This document shows, one piece after another, positions 8,932 to 18,423 of a stretch of DNA of 64,000 nucleotides; within the stretch, counting starts at the first letter, position 1, and every line of letters starts with the position of its first letter. This DNA is from Pelomonas cellulosilytica (GTDB lineage Bacteria; Pseudomonadota; Gammaproteobacteria; Burkholderiales; Burkholderiaceae_C): contig NZ_JAJTWU010000005.1 of assembly GCF_021353265.1 (NCBI RefSeq), positions 62,001 to 126,000 on the forward strand, written 5' to 3'. The notes under the pieces are model-generated. The model was not told where the DNA came from. It was given only the letters and a program-made list of their open reading frames with translations, and did not search any database. Made by a program: the position numbers and the translations under genes.

Positions 8932-9462
8932 GTGAACACGATCGATTCTTCCCCGCTCCCCACCCTGGACCCGGCGCTGCGGGACGAGCTCTACCGCGAG
9001 CTGCGTCAACTGGCCCGACAGCGGCTACGCCGCAGCGGCCCGATGACGCTGCTGCATACCACCGACCTTGTGCACGAAGGCTGGCTCAAGCTGGCCCGCA
9101 CGCCGGGCTGGCAGTCGCTGGAGCCGGCTCATTTCATGGCCTATGCGGCGACGGTGATGCGCTCCATCGTCGTCGACTATGCGCGCGCCCGGCAGACCCA
9201 GCAGCGCGGCGGCGGCGCCACCCATGTGCCGCTGGACGAGCTGCCGACGCTGGCCCACCGCGACGACGAATACCTGCAGATCCACGACGCGCTGACAGAC
9301 CTCGAGCGCCAGGACCCGCGCCTGGCCCGGCTCGTCGAGCTGCGCTTCTTCGTCGGCCTGGAAGAGACCGAATGCGCCGAGGCGCTGGGCCAGTCGCGCC
9401 GCACCGTGCAGCGCGACTGGCAGAAGGCGCGTGCGCTGCTGTGGGCCTCCCTGAACGACTGA
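8932..9462 (+). CDS. ECF sigma factor, ECF43/SigK-like (TIGR02999 type), paired with a Ser/Thr kinase
   Basis: About 176 residues from GTG 8932. An upstream ATG at 8866 would overlap the divergent mnmE start by 15 bp and add a Pro-rich tail, so the start is uncertain. Region 2: [15 protein letters not shown], then [17 protein letters not shown] and [20 protein letters not shown]; region 4: [20 protein letters not shown] and [17 protein letters not shown]. The acidic DDED core-binding motif of ordinary ECF sigmas is replaced by HTTDLVHE. In the Vibrio EcfP/PknT system such sigmas become active when a threonine there is phosphorylated (family knowledge). Thr43-Thr44 are candidate sites. The kinase gene starts 34 bp downstream; no anti-sigma gene is present. 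Confidence 0.88.
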   Translation: MNTIDSSPLPTLDPALRDELYRELRQLARQRLRRSGPMTLLHTTDLVHEGWLKLARTPGWQSLEPAHFMAYAATVMRSIVVDYARARQTQQRGGGATHVPLDELPTLAHRDDEYLQIHDALTDLERQDPRLARLVELRFFVGLEETECAEALGQSRRTVQRDWQKARALLWASLND

Positions 9463-9496
9463 CCCCGCTCCGCGGCGCCCGGCGCCGCCCTCTCCC

Positions 9497-12166
9497 ATGC
9501 TGGCACTTTCTCCCGACGACTGGCTCACCGTCGAGCCGCTGCTCGATGCCGCCCTCGCACTGCCGCCTGACGAGCGGCAGCGGTTCCTCGACAACTTGGT
9601 GCCCGCGCAGCAACGCTGGCGCCCGACGCTGGAGCGGCTGCTGCAGGCCGAGGCCGCGGCGGCCGACGCCGGCTTCCTGAGCCGGGCCGCCAGCCTGACC
9701 GGCGGAACCGAGGGCCCCGTTGCCGACGCGCCCCAGTGGCAGGCCGCCCAGAAGGTGGGCCCCTGGGTACTGGTGGAGGAACTGGGCCGTGGCGGCATGG
9801 CCAGCGTGTGGCGCGCGCAGCCGCACAGCGGCGACTTCCAGCGCGAGGTGGCGCTCAAGCTGCCGCACAGCCCGGCGCCCGGCTGGCTGGAGCGCCTCAA
9901 GCGCGAACGCGACCTGCTAGCGCGGCTGCAGCACGCCGGCATAGCGCGGCTGTACGACGCCGGCGTTGACGCCAACGGCCTGCCCTGGCTGGCGATGGAA
10001 TGCGTGCAGGGCCGCGACGTGCTGGCCTGGTGCGACGCCCGCCAGGCCAGCGTGCGCGAGCGCGTGGGCCTGCTGCTGCAGGTGGCCGATGCGCTGCAGT
10101 ACGCGCACAGCCGCCTGGTGCTGCACCGGGACATCAAGCCCGCCAACGTCATGGTGCAGGACGACGGCCAGGTGCGGCTGCTGGACTTCGGCATCGCGCG
10201 CAGCCTGGCCTCGGCCGACGGCGAGGCCGCGCTGACGCAGCTGGGGCAGCGGCCGATGACACCTGAGTACGCGTCGCCCGAACAGGTGCGCGGCGAGGAG
10301 CCGGGCATCGCCAGCGACGTCTACGCCTTCGGCGTGCTGGCCTACCGGCTGCTCGCCGGCGCCAGCCCCTACGCCGCCGCGGCACCGGCCTCGCGGCACG
10401 CATTGGAATGCGCGGTGCTGGAAGCCGAGCCGCCGCTGCTGTCCACGGCAGCGACCGACGCCGCCACCCGCAAGGCACTACGCGGCGACCTGGACGCCAT
10501 CGTAGCCAAGGCGCTGGCCAAGGAGCCGGCGTGCCGCTACGCGACGATGGACGCACTCGCCGCCGACATGCGCCGCCACCTCGCCGGCGAGGCCGTGGGC
10601 GCCCGGCCCCCATCGTGGCGCTACCGCGCGGCTCGCCTCATCGCGCGGAATCGTTGGGCGGTAGGCGTATCCACGCTGGCGGTACTGGCGCTGGTGGGGA
10701 CGACGGGGTGGGCGCTGTACGCGGCGCGCGAGGCGCGACAGGAGGCGCGGCGCTCGGGCGCGATGTACGAGTTCCTGACCGGGCTGTTCAACCCGCTGCG
10801 CGAAGCGCAGCCCGACACCCGCCACCGCGATCTTCCGGCTCGCGAACTGATCGAGGACGGCGCCCGACGTGTCCTGGGCTCACTTCACGATGAGCCGCTC
10901 GCGCGCGAGCAGCTGCTGATCGACTTGAGCACGCTCACCCAGCAACTCGGCTTGCCAGACCTGTCTCGTCAGCTGGCCGAGGAACGCGTCCGCCAGGCCC
11001 GCGCACTCCACGGTACGCAGAGCCGCGCCTATGCGGATGCGCTGCTGGGCCAGCGCGACCTGTGGGAAAGCGCCGGCCTTTATGAAGACGGTTTCAAGGC
11101 GGCGACCGAGGCCTTGGCGATCTATCAAGCCCTGGGGGAGCGCGATCCTCAGCGGCTTGCGCTGGCCCATCTCACACTCGGCGGCTTCGGCGCTCGGCTG
11201 CACGCTCCGGGGGCTGCAGACATCGACCATCTGGTGACCGCAGCTCGCCTGCTGGCACCGCTGCCCGGCCCCAACCTGCTGGGCGTTGTCTACGAGCAGC
11301 TGCTGGTCGCCCATCTTGGCCGCGGGGACATGGAAGCTGCCTACCAGGCCGGCATGCAGGGCGTGGCGGCCAACCGCGCACAGCGCGGCGCGGAAGACTG
11401 GAAGACCGCTGCCTCCGAGGATCAGGTGGGTCAGCTGGCGCTGTTCACGCTGCGCCCGAAAGAAGCCGATCGCCTGATCCGGCATGGCCTGCAGGTGCTG
11501 CGCAAGACGATGGGGCCTGACGTGGTGATCCTTGCGCGCGGTGAGGCGAATCTGGCGCTGCTGGCCATGGCGGCAGGCCATGTCGACGAGGCACGGGCCC
11601 ACGTCGACGAGGCACGGCGTATTGCCACCCTGCCGGCCAACCGGGCCATGCTCGCTTTCGGCCTCACAGTGGAGGCCACCGCGCTCGACGTGGCCCAGCA
11701 GTCCGGCGATTGGGCTGCGTTGCGCGAAGGCTGCGCGCGCTGGGGCAGCGACGTCCAGGCGCCGCAGCCGGCGCTTCGGCTCAGAGTGCAGCAGGCCTGC
11801 GCCGCAGAGGCGATCCATGTCGGCGACCTGGGTCGTGCCCGTGCACTGCTCGACCAGGGGCGGGCTGTTGCGAGTCAGTTCTTCGCGCAGGTCCCGGCGC
11901 GCCACGCCGTGCTGTGGCTGCGGGAGGGCGAATGGCTCGCCGCTAAAGGGCAAGTCGAAGACGCCGTCGCGCACTGGAAGCAGGTGCTGAGCCTGGACGA
12001 CACCAGCATCGTCACCGCTCGCGCGCAGGCTTGGGCAGACCTGCGCGCGCGGCAGGCACTTGACGAACCCAGTCGCGCCCTGGCCCGGCGCCTGCGTGTG
12101 CAGTTGCTGGATGCCGACGCGGAGTCCGGATTCGCCACACCCTTGGGACTGCTACGAGAAGACTGA
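9497..12166 (+). CDS. Transmembrane Ser/Thr protein kinase with TPR-like C-terminal sensor
   Basis: 889 residues. A short helical N-terminus is followed by a Hanks kinase domain (about 90-350) with LGRGGMASVWRA, Lys121 in EVALKLP, His210-Arg-Asp212 in HRDIKPANVM, Asp230 in DFGIA, and PEYASPEQVRGE. A single membrane span lies near 386-408 (VSTLAVLALVGTTGWALYAA), then a long alpha-helical TPR-like region to the end. All catalytic residues are present. It follows the ECF sigma gene closely and most likely phosphorylates it, linking an envelope signal to transcription (inference from PknT/EcfP-type pairs). The composition is slightly less GC-rich after about 10,880 than in the kinase part. Confidence 0.93.
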   Translation: MLALSPDDWLTVEPLLDAALALPPDERQRFLDNLVPAQQRWRPTLERLLQAEAAAADAGFLSRAASLTGGTEGPVADAPQWQAAQKVGPWVLVEELGRGGMASVWRAQPHSGDFQREVALKLPHSPAPGWLERLKRERDLLARLQHAGIARLYDAGVDANGLPWLAMECVQGRDVLAWCDARQASVRERVGLLLQVADALQYAHSRLVLHRDIKPANVMVQDDGQVRLLDFGIARSLASADGEAALTQLGQRPMTPEYASPEQVRGEEPGIASDVYAFGVLAYRLLAGASPYAAAAPASRHALECAVLEAEPPLLSTAATDAATRKALRGDLDAIVAKALAKEPACRYATMDALAADMRRHLAGEAVGARPPSWRYRAARLIARNRWAVGVSTLAVLALVGTTGWALYAAREARQEARRSGAMYEFLTGLFNPLREAQPDTRHRDLPARELIEDGARRVLGSLHDEPLAREQLLIDLSTLTQQLGLPDLSRQLAEERVRQARALHGTQSRAYADALLGQRDLWESAGLYEDGFKAATEALAIYQALGERDPQRLALAHLTLGGFGARLHAPGAADIDHLVTAARLLAPLPGPNLLGVVYEQLLVAHLGRGDMEAAYQAGMQGVAANRAQRGAEDWKTAASEDQVGQLALFTLRPKEADRLIRHGLQVLRKTMGPDVVILARGEANLALLAMAAGHVDEARAHVDEARRIATLPANRAMLAFGLTVEATALDVAQQSGDWAALREGCARWGSDVQAPQPALRLRVQQACAAEAIHVGDLGRARALLDQGRAVASQFFAQVPARHAVLWLREGEWLAAKGQVEDAVAHWKQVLSLDDTSIVTARAQAWADLRARQALDEPSRALARRLRVQLLDADAESGFATPLGLLRED

Positions 12167-12275
12167 GCCGGCTGCTCCAGCGGCCGTGACGCTTTTCGGC
12201 GCCCGTTCTCGTGAATGCGGATGGAGGCCCCGGCATGACGCCCGGGCCGCATTGCGCAACGAAGGAGAACTGGCA

Positions 12276-13253
12276 ATGAAGAAGATTTCGACCCTGGCAC
12301 TGGGCCTGGTGGTGGCGGCTGCGCTGGCGGCCTGTGGCGGCGGCAGTGACGGGGCTGGCAGTAGTGCGGGTTCCGCCGGCGGCAGCACGGGCGCCGGTTC
12401 GGGCAGCGGCGGGTCGTCGGGAGGCGGCGCAGGGTCGGGGGGCTCCACGGGTTCCGGCTCGGGCAGCTCGTCGGGCGGCAACGCCACCAGCTTTCCGTAC
12501 GCCCGCTACGACGTCTACGCGCTCTACGGCACGGGCCTGAACATCGGCGGCAACACGGTGGCCTCGGTGTCGGCCACGCAGGGCATGGTCGCCACGGGCT
12601 CGGTGAACTTCCGCGGCGCGTTCGGCGGTGGCGAGACGACGGTCACGCTGGGCACCGACAGCGTCAGCCTCAAGAGCGCCATCGTGCCGGCGGCTGATTT
12701 GAGCTGGCTGGCGCCGGGCGCCGATGGCCGGCTGATGCAGCAGTGCTCGGTAGTGCGTCAGGACGTGAACGGCGCCAGCATCGGCGGCTATGCCAAGAGC
12801 ATGATGGTCATGGTGGCGCCGACCGCGACGGTGCTGGCCAAGGCCACGGACATCCCCGCCGGCACGCGGCTCTATGCGGCCGAAGACTGCCAGTTCACCG
12901 GCAGTGCCCCTACCGGCGACATCGCCAAGGTCACGCCACAGGCCAATGACAACGCGGTGGTGAACGCCGACGGTTCGCTGACCCTCTCGCCCACCGGCGC
13001 GGCCAGCTTCGCGATCGCGGCACCGGACGTGGCCGCCGCGCTGGCGTCCGGCGGCACGGGCCTCGGCGTGGTGGGCGACGTGGCGGTGCCCAGCGCTGCC
13101 GGCAAGGCGGCGGGCAGCTATGCAATGCATGCCTACAGCCTGACGCGCACCGGCGGCACGCCGCGCTACGTCATCGTCATCCAGGGCACACCCACGGGCG
13201 GCAATGCGTCGCTGGGCAGCAAGGGCTTCGTGTCGCTGCTCGTCAGCAGCTGA
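12276..13253 (+). CDS. Lipoprotein with Gly/Ser-rich linker, unknown function
   Basis: 325 residues with AAGGAG upstream of ATG 12276. Signal peptide and lipobox: MKKISTLALGLVVAAALAAC, Cys20 being the lipidated residue. A Gly/Ser linker (about residues 21-70) is followed by a compact beta-rich domain that begins with a Tyr-rich stretch (FPYARYDVYALYGTGLNIGG). No Asp follows the Cys, so outer-membrane localisation is expected. It lies 109 bp after the kinase gene in the same direction and could belong to the sigma/kinase regulon. No family recognised. Confidence 0.8.
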   Translation: MKKISTLALGLVVAAALAACGGGSDGAGSSAGSAGGSTGAGSGSGGSSGGGAGSGGSTGSGSGSSSGGNATSFPYARYDVYALYGTGLNIGGNTVASVSATQGMVATGSVNFRGAFGGGETTVTLGTDSVSLKSAIVPAADLSWLAPGADGRLMQQCSVVRQDVNGASIGGYAKSMMVMVAPTATVLAKATDIPAGTRLYAAEDCQFTGSAPTGDIAKVTPQANDNAVVNADGSLTLSPTGAASFAIAAPDVAAALASGGTGLGVVGDVAVPSAAGKAAGSYAMHAYSLTRTGGTPRYVIVIQGTPTGGNASLGSKGFVSLLVSS

Positions 13254-13323
13254 GCACCGTCGCACGACGCTTCTCCCCCACCGGGCGGCCTCGTGCCGCC
13301 CGCTGCCGCATGAAGGCCCGCCC

Positions 13324-15156
13324 ATGATCATCTCGTTCTCATCTCCGATCCGTCGCTCTTCAGCGGCGCTGCTGCTCGCACTGCTCGCCGCTTGTGGTGG
13401 TGGCGGCGGCACCGAGCCGCCGACGACGACACCACAACCTCAGCCGGCCAGCGCGCTGGTCGTGCCCGTGCCGCCATCGGCCAGCGGCGACACCGTCGTT
13501 CAGGCCACCTACCAGCCGGGCGTGCGCGAGCTCGGTACCGCCTCCGGCACCCCGCAGCTGCTGCAGAGCGACATCGACGGCGGCCTGCAGTTCAGTGCGG
13601 CGCCGGGTGCGCAGGTGGGCCAGGTGCTGATCGTGGCAGGGCGGGCGTACGTCGTTACCGCGGTGGACGCCACCGGCTCGCGGCTCAGCACGCGGGCACC
13701 GGAGCTGGGCGAGGTGTTCGCCAGCCTGCGCCTGAAGGCCAGCATGCAGGACGCCAGCGCTATACCCGCGCCGGCCGGCCTAGCGCGGCCGATGGCGAGC
13801 GCCACGGGCAGCACCAGCTTCGCGGCCGAGCTGGGTTCGCTGGGCCCGGTGGGCGTCAGCTACAAGGGCCAGCTGGCGATGAAGCTCAACCTGGACCTGG
13901 ATTTCACGGCCGCCAGCGGCTTCAAGACCTTCGACCTCACCGGCGACCTGAGCTTTACGCAGACGCTGCAACTGCACCTGCAGACGACAGCCGCTGACGG
14001 CAGCACCAGCAAGGGCCTGGAGCTGGCGCGCTTTCGCTACGTGATCCCGCAGACGCTGGGGCTGGCGCAGGTGGAGGTGCCGGTGATGCTGCAGGCACAG
14101 GCCAGCGGCGACGCCAAGATGGAGATGCGCGTCATCGACGGCGAGACGCGAGCGCATGTAGCACTGCATTACGACCCGGCGTCCGGCCAGCTGCAGTCCA
14201 GCAACGCCATCGACAGCAGCGCTGCGAGCCAACCGCCGACGGGCACGCCAGCGCCGGCCAAGGCCACCACTAGCCTGGGCCTGCAGCTCAAGGTCGGGCC
14301 GGACCTGCAGCTTCGCCTGCTGGAGACCATCGCGCCACTGAGCGCCAGCCTGCGGGCGAATTTCGGCGTCAGCGGCCAGGTGGTCAGCGATGGCCTGCAC
14401 AACTGCGTGGGCTGGAAGGCCGAGCTGAGCCTGGAGGCCGGTGCCAAGCTCAGGCGGGGCAGCGGTGACATGCAGGCGAGCGGCAGCACCGCGCCCTGGC
14501 CACTGGGCAGCGGTGGCGACCTGGCCGCCTGCCAGGCGCCACCGGCGACGGAGCCTGGGCCGCCCCCTACTCCCCCGACGCCTGGCGCCGCGCCAGTGGA
14601 TGGCCTAGCGCTGCTGCCGTTGCCCGCGGGGGCCGAGCAACTCACCGGCTACCAGCTGGTGCTGGCGGTCGATGCCGTGGCGCCGGACGTGCAGACCGCC
14701 TTCAACGTCGGCACGCCGTGCTGGCAACAACCCGTCTTCGATCTGGAGGCCAAGCCTCTGGAAACCGTGCAGGCCTGCGCCCACACGCTACAGCCCCAGC
14801 TACGCCGCGCCGACGGCAGCGGGGTGGACGTGGGGTCCAGCGACGACTGGATCGTCCGCTTCGAGGGCCCGAGCACGCCGACCTGTGCGGCCGATCTGCA
14901 GGACCCGCTGCTGGGGCTGGTGCGAGACGGCGTGCCGTTGACGCACAAACAAGGCAACTTCTCCACCACGGTCACCTACGCTATTGCGCCGGCTTCGATG
15001 CACGCCAACCAGTTCAGTGCGGTCTGCCAGCTGCAGATCACCGAGCGCCTGACCGGCAAGCGCTACGTGCTGCGTAGCCCTCTGTGGGTCGCGCCGGCCG
15101 GCCGGCTGATGGTGTCTGGCCCGTACGGCGTGCTCTGGACCTGGTGGGGGAACTGA
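13324..15156 (+). CDS. Large lipoprotein, unknown function
   Basis: 610 residues. ATG 13324 begins a lipoprotein signal ([15 protein letters not shown]) followed by poly-Gly and a Thr/Pro linker. The mature part is rich in short beta-strand patterns ([40 protein letters not shown]). A Pro-rich hinge near residues 415-430 ([13 protein letters not shown]) separates a second domain with spaced Cys residues ([26 protein letters not shown]), suggesting disulphides. It ends with the aromatic [11 protein letters not shown]. It follows the smaller lipoprotein by 70 bp. Probably surface-exposed; no function recognised. Confidence 0.78.
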   Translation: MIISFSSPIRRSSAALLLALLAACGGGGGTEPPTTTPQPQPASALVVPVPPSASGDTVVQATYQPGVRELGTASGTPQLLQSDIDGGLQFSAAPGAQVGQVLIVAGRAYVVTAVDATGSRLSTRAPELGEVFASLRLKASMQDASAIPAPAGLARPMASATGSTSFAAELGSLGPVGVSYKGQLAMKLNLDLDFTAASGFKTFDLTGDLSFTQTLQLHLQTTAADGSTSKGLELARFRYVIPQTLGLAQVEVPVMLQAQASGDAKMEMRVIDGETRAHVALHYDPASGQLQSSNAIDSSAASQPPTGTPAPAKATTSLGLQLKVGPDLQLRLLETIAPLSASLRANFGVSGQVVSDGLHNCVGWKAELSLEAGAKLRRGSGDMQASGSTAPWPLGSGGDLAACQAPPATEPGPPPTPPTPGAAPVDGLALLPLPAGAEQLTGYQLVLAVDAVAPDVQTAFNVGTPCWQQPVFDLEAKPLETVQACAHTLQPQLRRADGSGVDVGSSDDWIVRFEGPSTPTCAADLQDPLLGLVRDGVPLTHKQGNFSTTVTYAIAPASMHANQFSAVCQLQITERLTGKRYVLRSPLWVAPAGRLMVSGPYGVLWTWWGN

Positions 15157-15401
15157 GACGCTGGCGCGGGGGGAGGCCCGGCGGATGGCGCTCTCGTGAG
15201 GCCGGCCGGGCCGTGGTGCCCCCCGCCGGGCCATTGAAGCGCCGGCGCCGGGCATCGAGTAGGGTGAGGGATTGCTCACTCAGCCCTGTCACACCACCGC
15301 GCGCTCGGTTCCGCATCCGGCGGTTCAAATAAGACGCTGGAGTCGCTGGTGGATGACCATTCCCCTTGCCAGGCTCGTAGAGGACTTTCACCTCCAAGTA
15401 G
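15157..15401. other. Convergent intergenic region with no gene
   Basis: Between the stops of the large lipoprotein and yidC lie about 310 bp. Frames here are short and lack ribosome sites. The stretch around 15,280-15,400 has lower GC and frequent small ORF breaks, and may be a decayed sequence. The right part is occupied by the hairpins listed next. Confidence 0.5.
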
Positions 15402-15447
15402 GTGCGCCCTGCCGGGCGCACGAAAAAAAGCCCCCGCGAGCGGGGGC
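15402..15447 (-). terminator. Rho-independent terminator of the rpmH-rnpA-yidD-yidC transcript, with a second hairpin behind it
   Basis: Read on the minus strand after the yidC stop: a 7-bp stem (15441-15447 with 15430-15436, loop of four) is followed at once by seven T residues (15429-15423), a textbook intrinsic terminator. Directly beyond it is another perfect 8-bp GC stem (15414-15421 with 15402-15409). Confidence 0.85.
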
Positions 15448-15464
15448 CGTTTCGGCGGCGTGAC

Positions 15465-17162
15465 TCAGTTCACGCCGAGCTGTTTGTTGATCATCCACTG
15501 CTGCGCGATGGACAGGATGTTGTTCGTCAGCCAGTACAGCACCAGGCCGGCCGGGAAGACGAAGAACATGACGCCGAACGCGACCGGCATGATCCACATC
15601 ATCTTCTGCTGCACCGGGTCGCCCGCGGGCGGGTTGAGCCAGACCTGGAACAGGCTGGTGGCCATCATCAGCAGCGGCAGGATGAAGTACGGGTCGCGCA
15701 CCGACAGGTCGGTGATCCACAGCATCCACGGCGCTTGGCGCATCTCCACGGTGCTCAACAGCACCCAGTACAACGCCATGAAGATGGGCATCTGCAGGAA
15801 GATGGGCAGGCAGCCGCCGATGGGGTTGATCTTCTCCTCGCGGTAGATCTTCATCATCTCCTGCTGCATCTCCTGCGGCTTGTCCTTGTAGCGCTCCTTC
15901 AGCTCGTTGATGCGCGGTGCCACGGCTTTCATGCGCGCCATGGACTTGTAGGCACTGGCGTTGAGCCAGTACAGCGCGATCTTCAGCAGCACGACGAGGG
16001 CGACGATCGTCCAGCCCCAGTTGCCGATGAAGCCGTGCAGCTTGTCCAGCAGCCAGAACAGCGGCTCGGCGAGGATCGTCAGCTTGCCGTAGTCCTTGAC
16101 GCGCTCCAGGCCCGGGGCCAGCGCAGCCAGGTTGTTCTCCTCCTGCGGGCCGGCGAACAGCGTGGCGCTCTGCGTCGTGCTGGCGTTGGGGGCCAGCGTC
16201 GGCAGCGTGAAGACGAGGCCGGTGGCGTACAGGTGGTTGGGCTGCTTGCGCACGAAGAACTCGCGGTTGCCCGGTTCGTTGACGAGCCAGGCGCTGGCGA
16301 AGTAGTGCTGGATCATCGACACCCAGCCATCGGCGGCCTGCTTCTCGATGTCGACCTTGTCCTTGTCGATGTCCTCGAACTTGATCGTCTGGAACTTGTT
16401 CTTGTCGTTGTAGACCGCCGGGCCCGTGAAGCTGGGCGTGAAGGCTGCGCCGCCAGTGACGGTGCTGCCGTCGCGCACCAGCTGCAGGTAGACCTGCGGC
16501 GTGACCGGCGCGGTGCCGACGTTCATGACCTCGTGCTTGACATCCACCGTGTAGGCGCCACGCTTGAACGTGAAGGTCTTGACCAGCTTGACGCCGCCGA
16601 CCTCGGGCGACTCCAGGCGCAGCTTGACCTCGTCCTGACCGGCCTTGAGGTCGCGGTCGCCCGGCACGGCCGTCATCGGCGTGTTGTGCGCGGGCAGCGC
16701 GCCCTGGGCGCTGACCAGACCGGTCTGCGCACGGTAATGCTGACCTTCGTTGAACAGCACGACAGGCTGGGGCTGGAAGTCGGGCTTTTTCTGCAGACCC
16801 ACCATCTGCAGCAGTTGGTCCGTCACGCTCGGGTCGTAGGAGGTGAGGTACTTCGGCAGCTCGGCGCGGACGATGTCGCCGCCCAGCGTGTCGACCGTGA
16901 CCGTCAGCACGTCGGTGTGCACGGTAATCTTCTCGGACGGCGCGGCGGCGGTGGTCGTGGCCGGTGCGGCGGACTGGCCCGCAGCGGCGGTGGCTGCCGG
17001 CACGCTGCCCGAGGCCGGCGTCGCGGCCGGGGCGGTGGCCACGCTCTTGGGCGTGGGGCTGAACATCGACGGATGCCCGTTGTGCTTTTGCCAGCCGTCC
17101 CACAGCAGGACGAGGGACATCGTGAACACCACCCACAGCACGGTGCGGCGAATATCAGTCAT
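15465..17162 (-). CDS. yidC: Membrane protein insertase YidC
   Basis: 565 residues. The start at 17162 overlaps the yidD stop by 8 bp. N-terminal membrane anchor ([20 protein letters not shown]), an Ala/Thr linker, the large periplasmic P1 beta-supersandwich domain, then the five-helix core with [40 protein letters not shown] and [20 protein letters not shown]. It inserts proteins into the inner membrane with or without SecYEG. The length and domain order are usual for Gram-negative YidC. A strong terminator lies 18 bp after the stop. Confidence 0.98.
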   Translation of the reverse strand: MTDIRRTVLWVVFTMSLVLLWDGWQKHNGHPSMFSPTPKSVATAPAATPASGSVPAATAAAGQSAAPATTTAAAPSEKITVHTDVLTVTVDTLGGDIVRAELPKYLTSYDPSVTDQLLQMVGLQKKPDFQPQPVVLFNEGQHYRAQTGLVSAQGALPAHNTPMTAVPGDRDLKAGQDEVKLRLESPEVGGVKLVKTFTFKRGAYTVDVKHEVMNVGTAPVTPQVYLQLVRDGSTVTGGAAFTPSFTGPAVYNDKNKFQTIKFEDIDKDKVDIEKQAADGWVSMIQHYFASAWLVNEPGNREFFVRKQPNHLYATGLVFTLPTLAPNASTTQSATLFAGPQEENNLAALAPGLERVKDYGKLTILAEPLFWLLDKLHGFIGNWGWTIVALVVLLKIALYWLNASAYKSMARMKAVAPRINELKERYKDKPQEMQQEMMKIYREEKINPIGGCLPIFLQMPIFMALYWVLLSTVEMRQAPWMLWITDLSVRDPYFILPLLMMATSLFQVWLNPPAGDPVQQKMMWIMPVAFGVMFFVFPAGLVLYWLTNNILSIAQQWMINKQLGVN

Positions 17163-17499
17163 GGGAAGTCTCGGACGGGGAAGGCGCCGCGCCATGCGCG
17201 ACGGACGGGGACAGGAGGCGGGTGAACAGCCGCGGCGGATTGTCAGGCACCGGGTCGTGCCCGCCGTCGCACCACGGGTTGCAGCGCAGGATGCGATGCA
17301 CGGTCAGGTAGGTGCCGGCCAGCGCGCCGTGCCTTTCCAGCGCCGCGAGCGAATACCGGGAGCAGGTCGGCTCGAAACGACAGGCATTGCCCAGCCACGG
17401 GCTCAGCAGCAGCCGGTAGCCACGGACGGCGGCCATCAGCGCGCGGGCAGGCCAGCTCGGGCTCGCGGACGCGGCTGGCGCGGTGCCGCCCAGGCTCAT
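17155..17499 (-). CDS. yidD: Membrane protein insertion efficiency factor YidD
   Basis: 114 residues. ATG 17499 overlaps the rnpA stop (ATGA), and the 3' end overlaps yidC, so the four genes are translationally coupled. The family core is intact: YRLLLSPWLGNACRFEPTCS, RYSLAALERHG, then HRILRCNPWCDGGHDPVP. The Cys residues and basic residues are those conserved in YidD. The N-terminal 20 residues and a C-terminal tail of about 30 are variable. It assists YidC-dependent insertion at the inner membrane. Confidence 0.96.
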   Translation of the reverse strand: MSLGGTAPAASASPSWPARALMAAVRGYRLLLSPWLGNACRFEPTCSRYSLAALERHGALAGTYLTVHRILRCNPWCDGGHDPVPDNPPRLFTRLLSPSVAHGAAPSPSETSHD

Positions 17500-17978
17500 G
17501 CCCGGACCCCGGAGGTCATCGCACGGTCCAGCAGCTGGGCCAGTTCCGCACGCGCGGCGTGGCGCAGCGCGTCCGACGCAGCGCTGGGGAATTGCTGACG
17601 ATCGAACGGAGAGCGCAAGCGGACGACCCACAAACCCGGCGGCATGCCGGGGCGGTCCGCAAATGCGGCGCGGATCTGCCGCTTCAAGAGCTGGCGCGTC
17701 ACGGACCGACGGGCGTGCCGCTTGGGCACGACCATGCCCACCCAACAGCCGTCGGGCAGCTGAGGTGTGGCGAGCGGCACTTGTTCCACAAGCGTGTGGG
17801 CAGGCTGTGATTCGCCTGTTGATAACTTCGCCGAGGCTGTGCGCAACTGCGCGGCAACCCAGGCACTGGGCGCCGGACTGGCGGACAGGTGGTGCAAGGC
17901 GAAGTGCGCGCTGCGAGCGCGCGTCGGGCGGGCGAGCACCCGCTCGAAATCCACCGGGCGTTGGATGCGACCGATCAT
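17496..17978 (-). CDS. rnpA: Ribonuclease P protein component
   Basis: 160 residues, longer than the usual 110-130. The FxRVL motif near residue 12 and the RNA-binding helix VTRQLLKRQIRAAF (about 92-105) identify it; VGMVVPKRHARRSV precedes the helix. The extra length is an insert around residues 45-75, rich in Ala, Ser and Thr, between the first helix and the central strands. With the M1 RNA it trims tRNA 5' leaders. It lies 51 bp after rpmH on the same strand. Confidence 0.95.
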   Translation of the reverse strand: MIGRIQRPVDFERVLARPTRARSAHFALHHLSASPAPSAWVAAQLRTASAKLSTGESQPAHTLVEQVPLATPQLPDGCWVGMVVPKRHARRSVTRQLLKRQIRAAFADRPGMPPGLWVVRLRSPFDRQQFPSAASDALRHAARAELAQLLDRAMTSGVRA

Positions 17979-18029
17979 CGAGAGCCCGGAATGGGCGGCG
18001 CGGGGAGCGCCGCCAGGCGTGACAAGACC

Positions 18030-18164
18030 TTAGACTGCCAGGCGCTTGCGGCCCTTGGCGCGGCGCGCAGCGATGACGGCACGGCCGCCACGGGTCTTCA
18101 TGCGCACGAGGAAGCCGTGAGTGCGGGCGCGGCGGGTCTTGGAGCCTTGATAGGTACGCTTCAT
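18030..18164 (-). CDS. rpmH: 50S ribosomal protein L34
   Basis: 44 residues, the standard length. It reads [20 protein letters not shown], then [20 protein letters not shown] and RLAV. It is the first gene of the rpmH-rnpA-yidD-yidC transcript, divergent from dnaA. The -35/-10 pair at 18300-18272 drives it. Confidence 0.98.
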   Translation of the reverse strand: MKRTYQGSKTRRARTHGFLVRMKTRGGRAVIAARRAKGRKRLAV

Positions 18165-18271
18165 GGGGAACCCCTTTGGAGGTCTTTGAGGGTTTGTTGA
18201 GCCCGGGCACAGCGGTTGGTACCCGGCAAAAAGCGCAAGGCGGCCTGCGCCGCAGTGCGCGAAAACCCGCG

Positions 18272-18300
18272 ATTACAGCAGAAGCGCCGGGAGCGGTCAA
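18272..18300 (-). promoter_or_regulatory. rpmH promoter
   Basis: On the minus strand TTGACC (18300-18295) and TGTAAT (18277-18272) are separated by 17 bp, a good sigma-70 promoter about 110 bp before the rpmH start. Confidence 0.65.
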
Positions 18301-18334
18301 TAAGTCGCCTTGCTCAAGCCGGGTTTGCCAGGGA

Positions 18335-18363
18335 TTGACCCCTTTCAGAAATCTGTGGATAAC
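18335..18363 (+). promoter_or_regulatory. dnaA promoter overlapping a DnaA box
   Basis: TTGACC (18335-18340), a 17-bp spacer and GATAAC (18358-18363) form a sigma-70-like promoter. Its -10 element lies inside the DnaA box TGTGGATAA, so DnaA would repress its own gene. Confidence 0.5.
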
Positions 18364-18423
18364 CCCTGATTCGACATGCGGCGCTTCCGTACAATCCAGC
18401 CGCTCGAAAACGAGTTTTCCACA

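Larger units (their letters stand above)
18165..18423. promoter_or_regulatory. Candidate chromosomal origin region (rpmH-dnaA intergenic) with two DnaA boxes
   Basis: This is the divergent rpmH/dnaA spacer, a common site of oriC. It holds one consensus DnaA box on the minus strand (TGTGGATAA, 18354-18362) and one on the plus strand (TTTTCCACA, 18415-18423, fitting TTWTNCACA) ending directly before the dnaA ATG. The region is more AT-rich than its surroundings, but two boxes are few for an origin, so it may only be the dnaA autoregulatory region. Confidence 0.55.

Noticed and set aside
15402-17225. 607-codon plus-strand frame opposite yidC
   Set aside because: Shadow of yidC; no ribosome site, His/Arg-rich.
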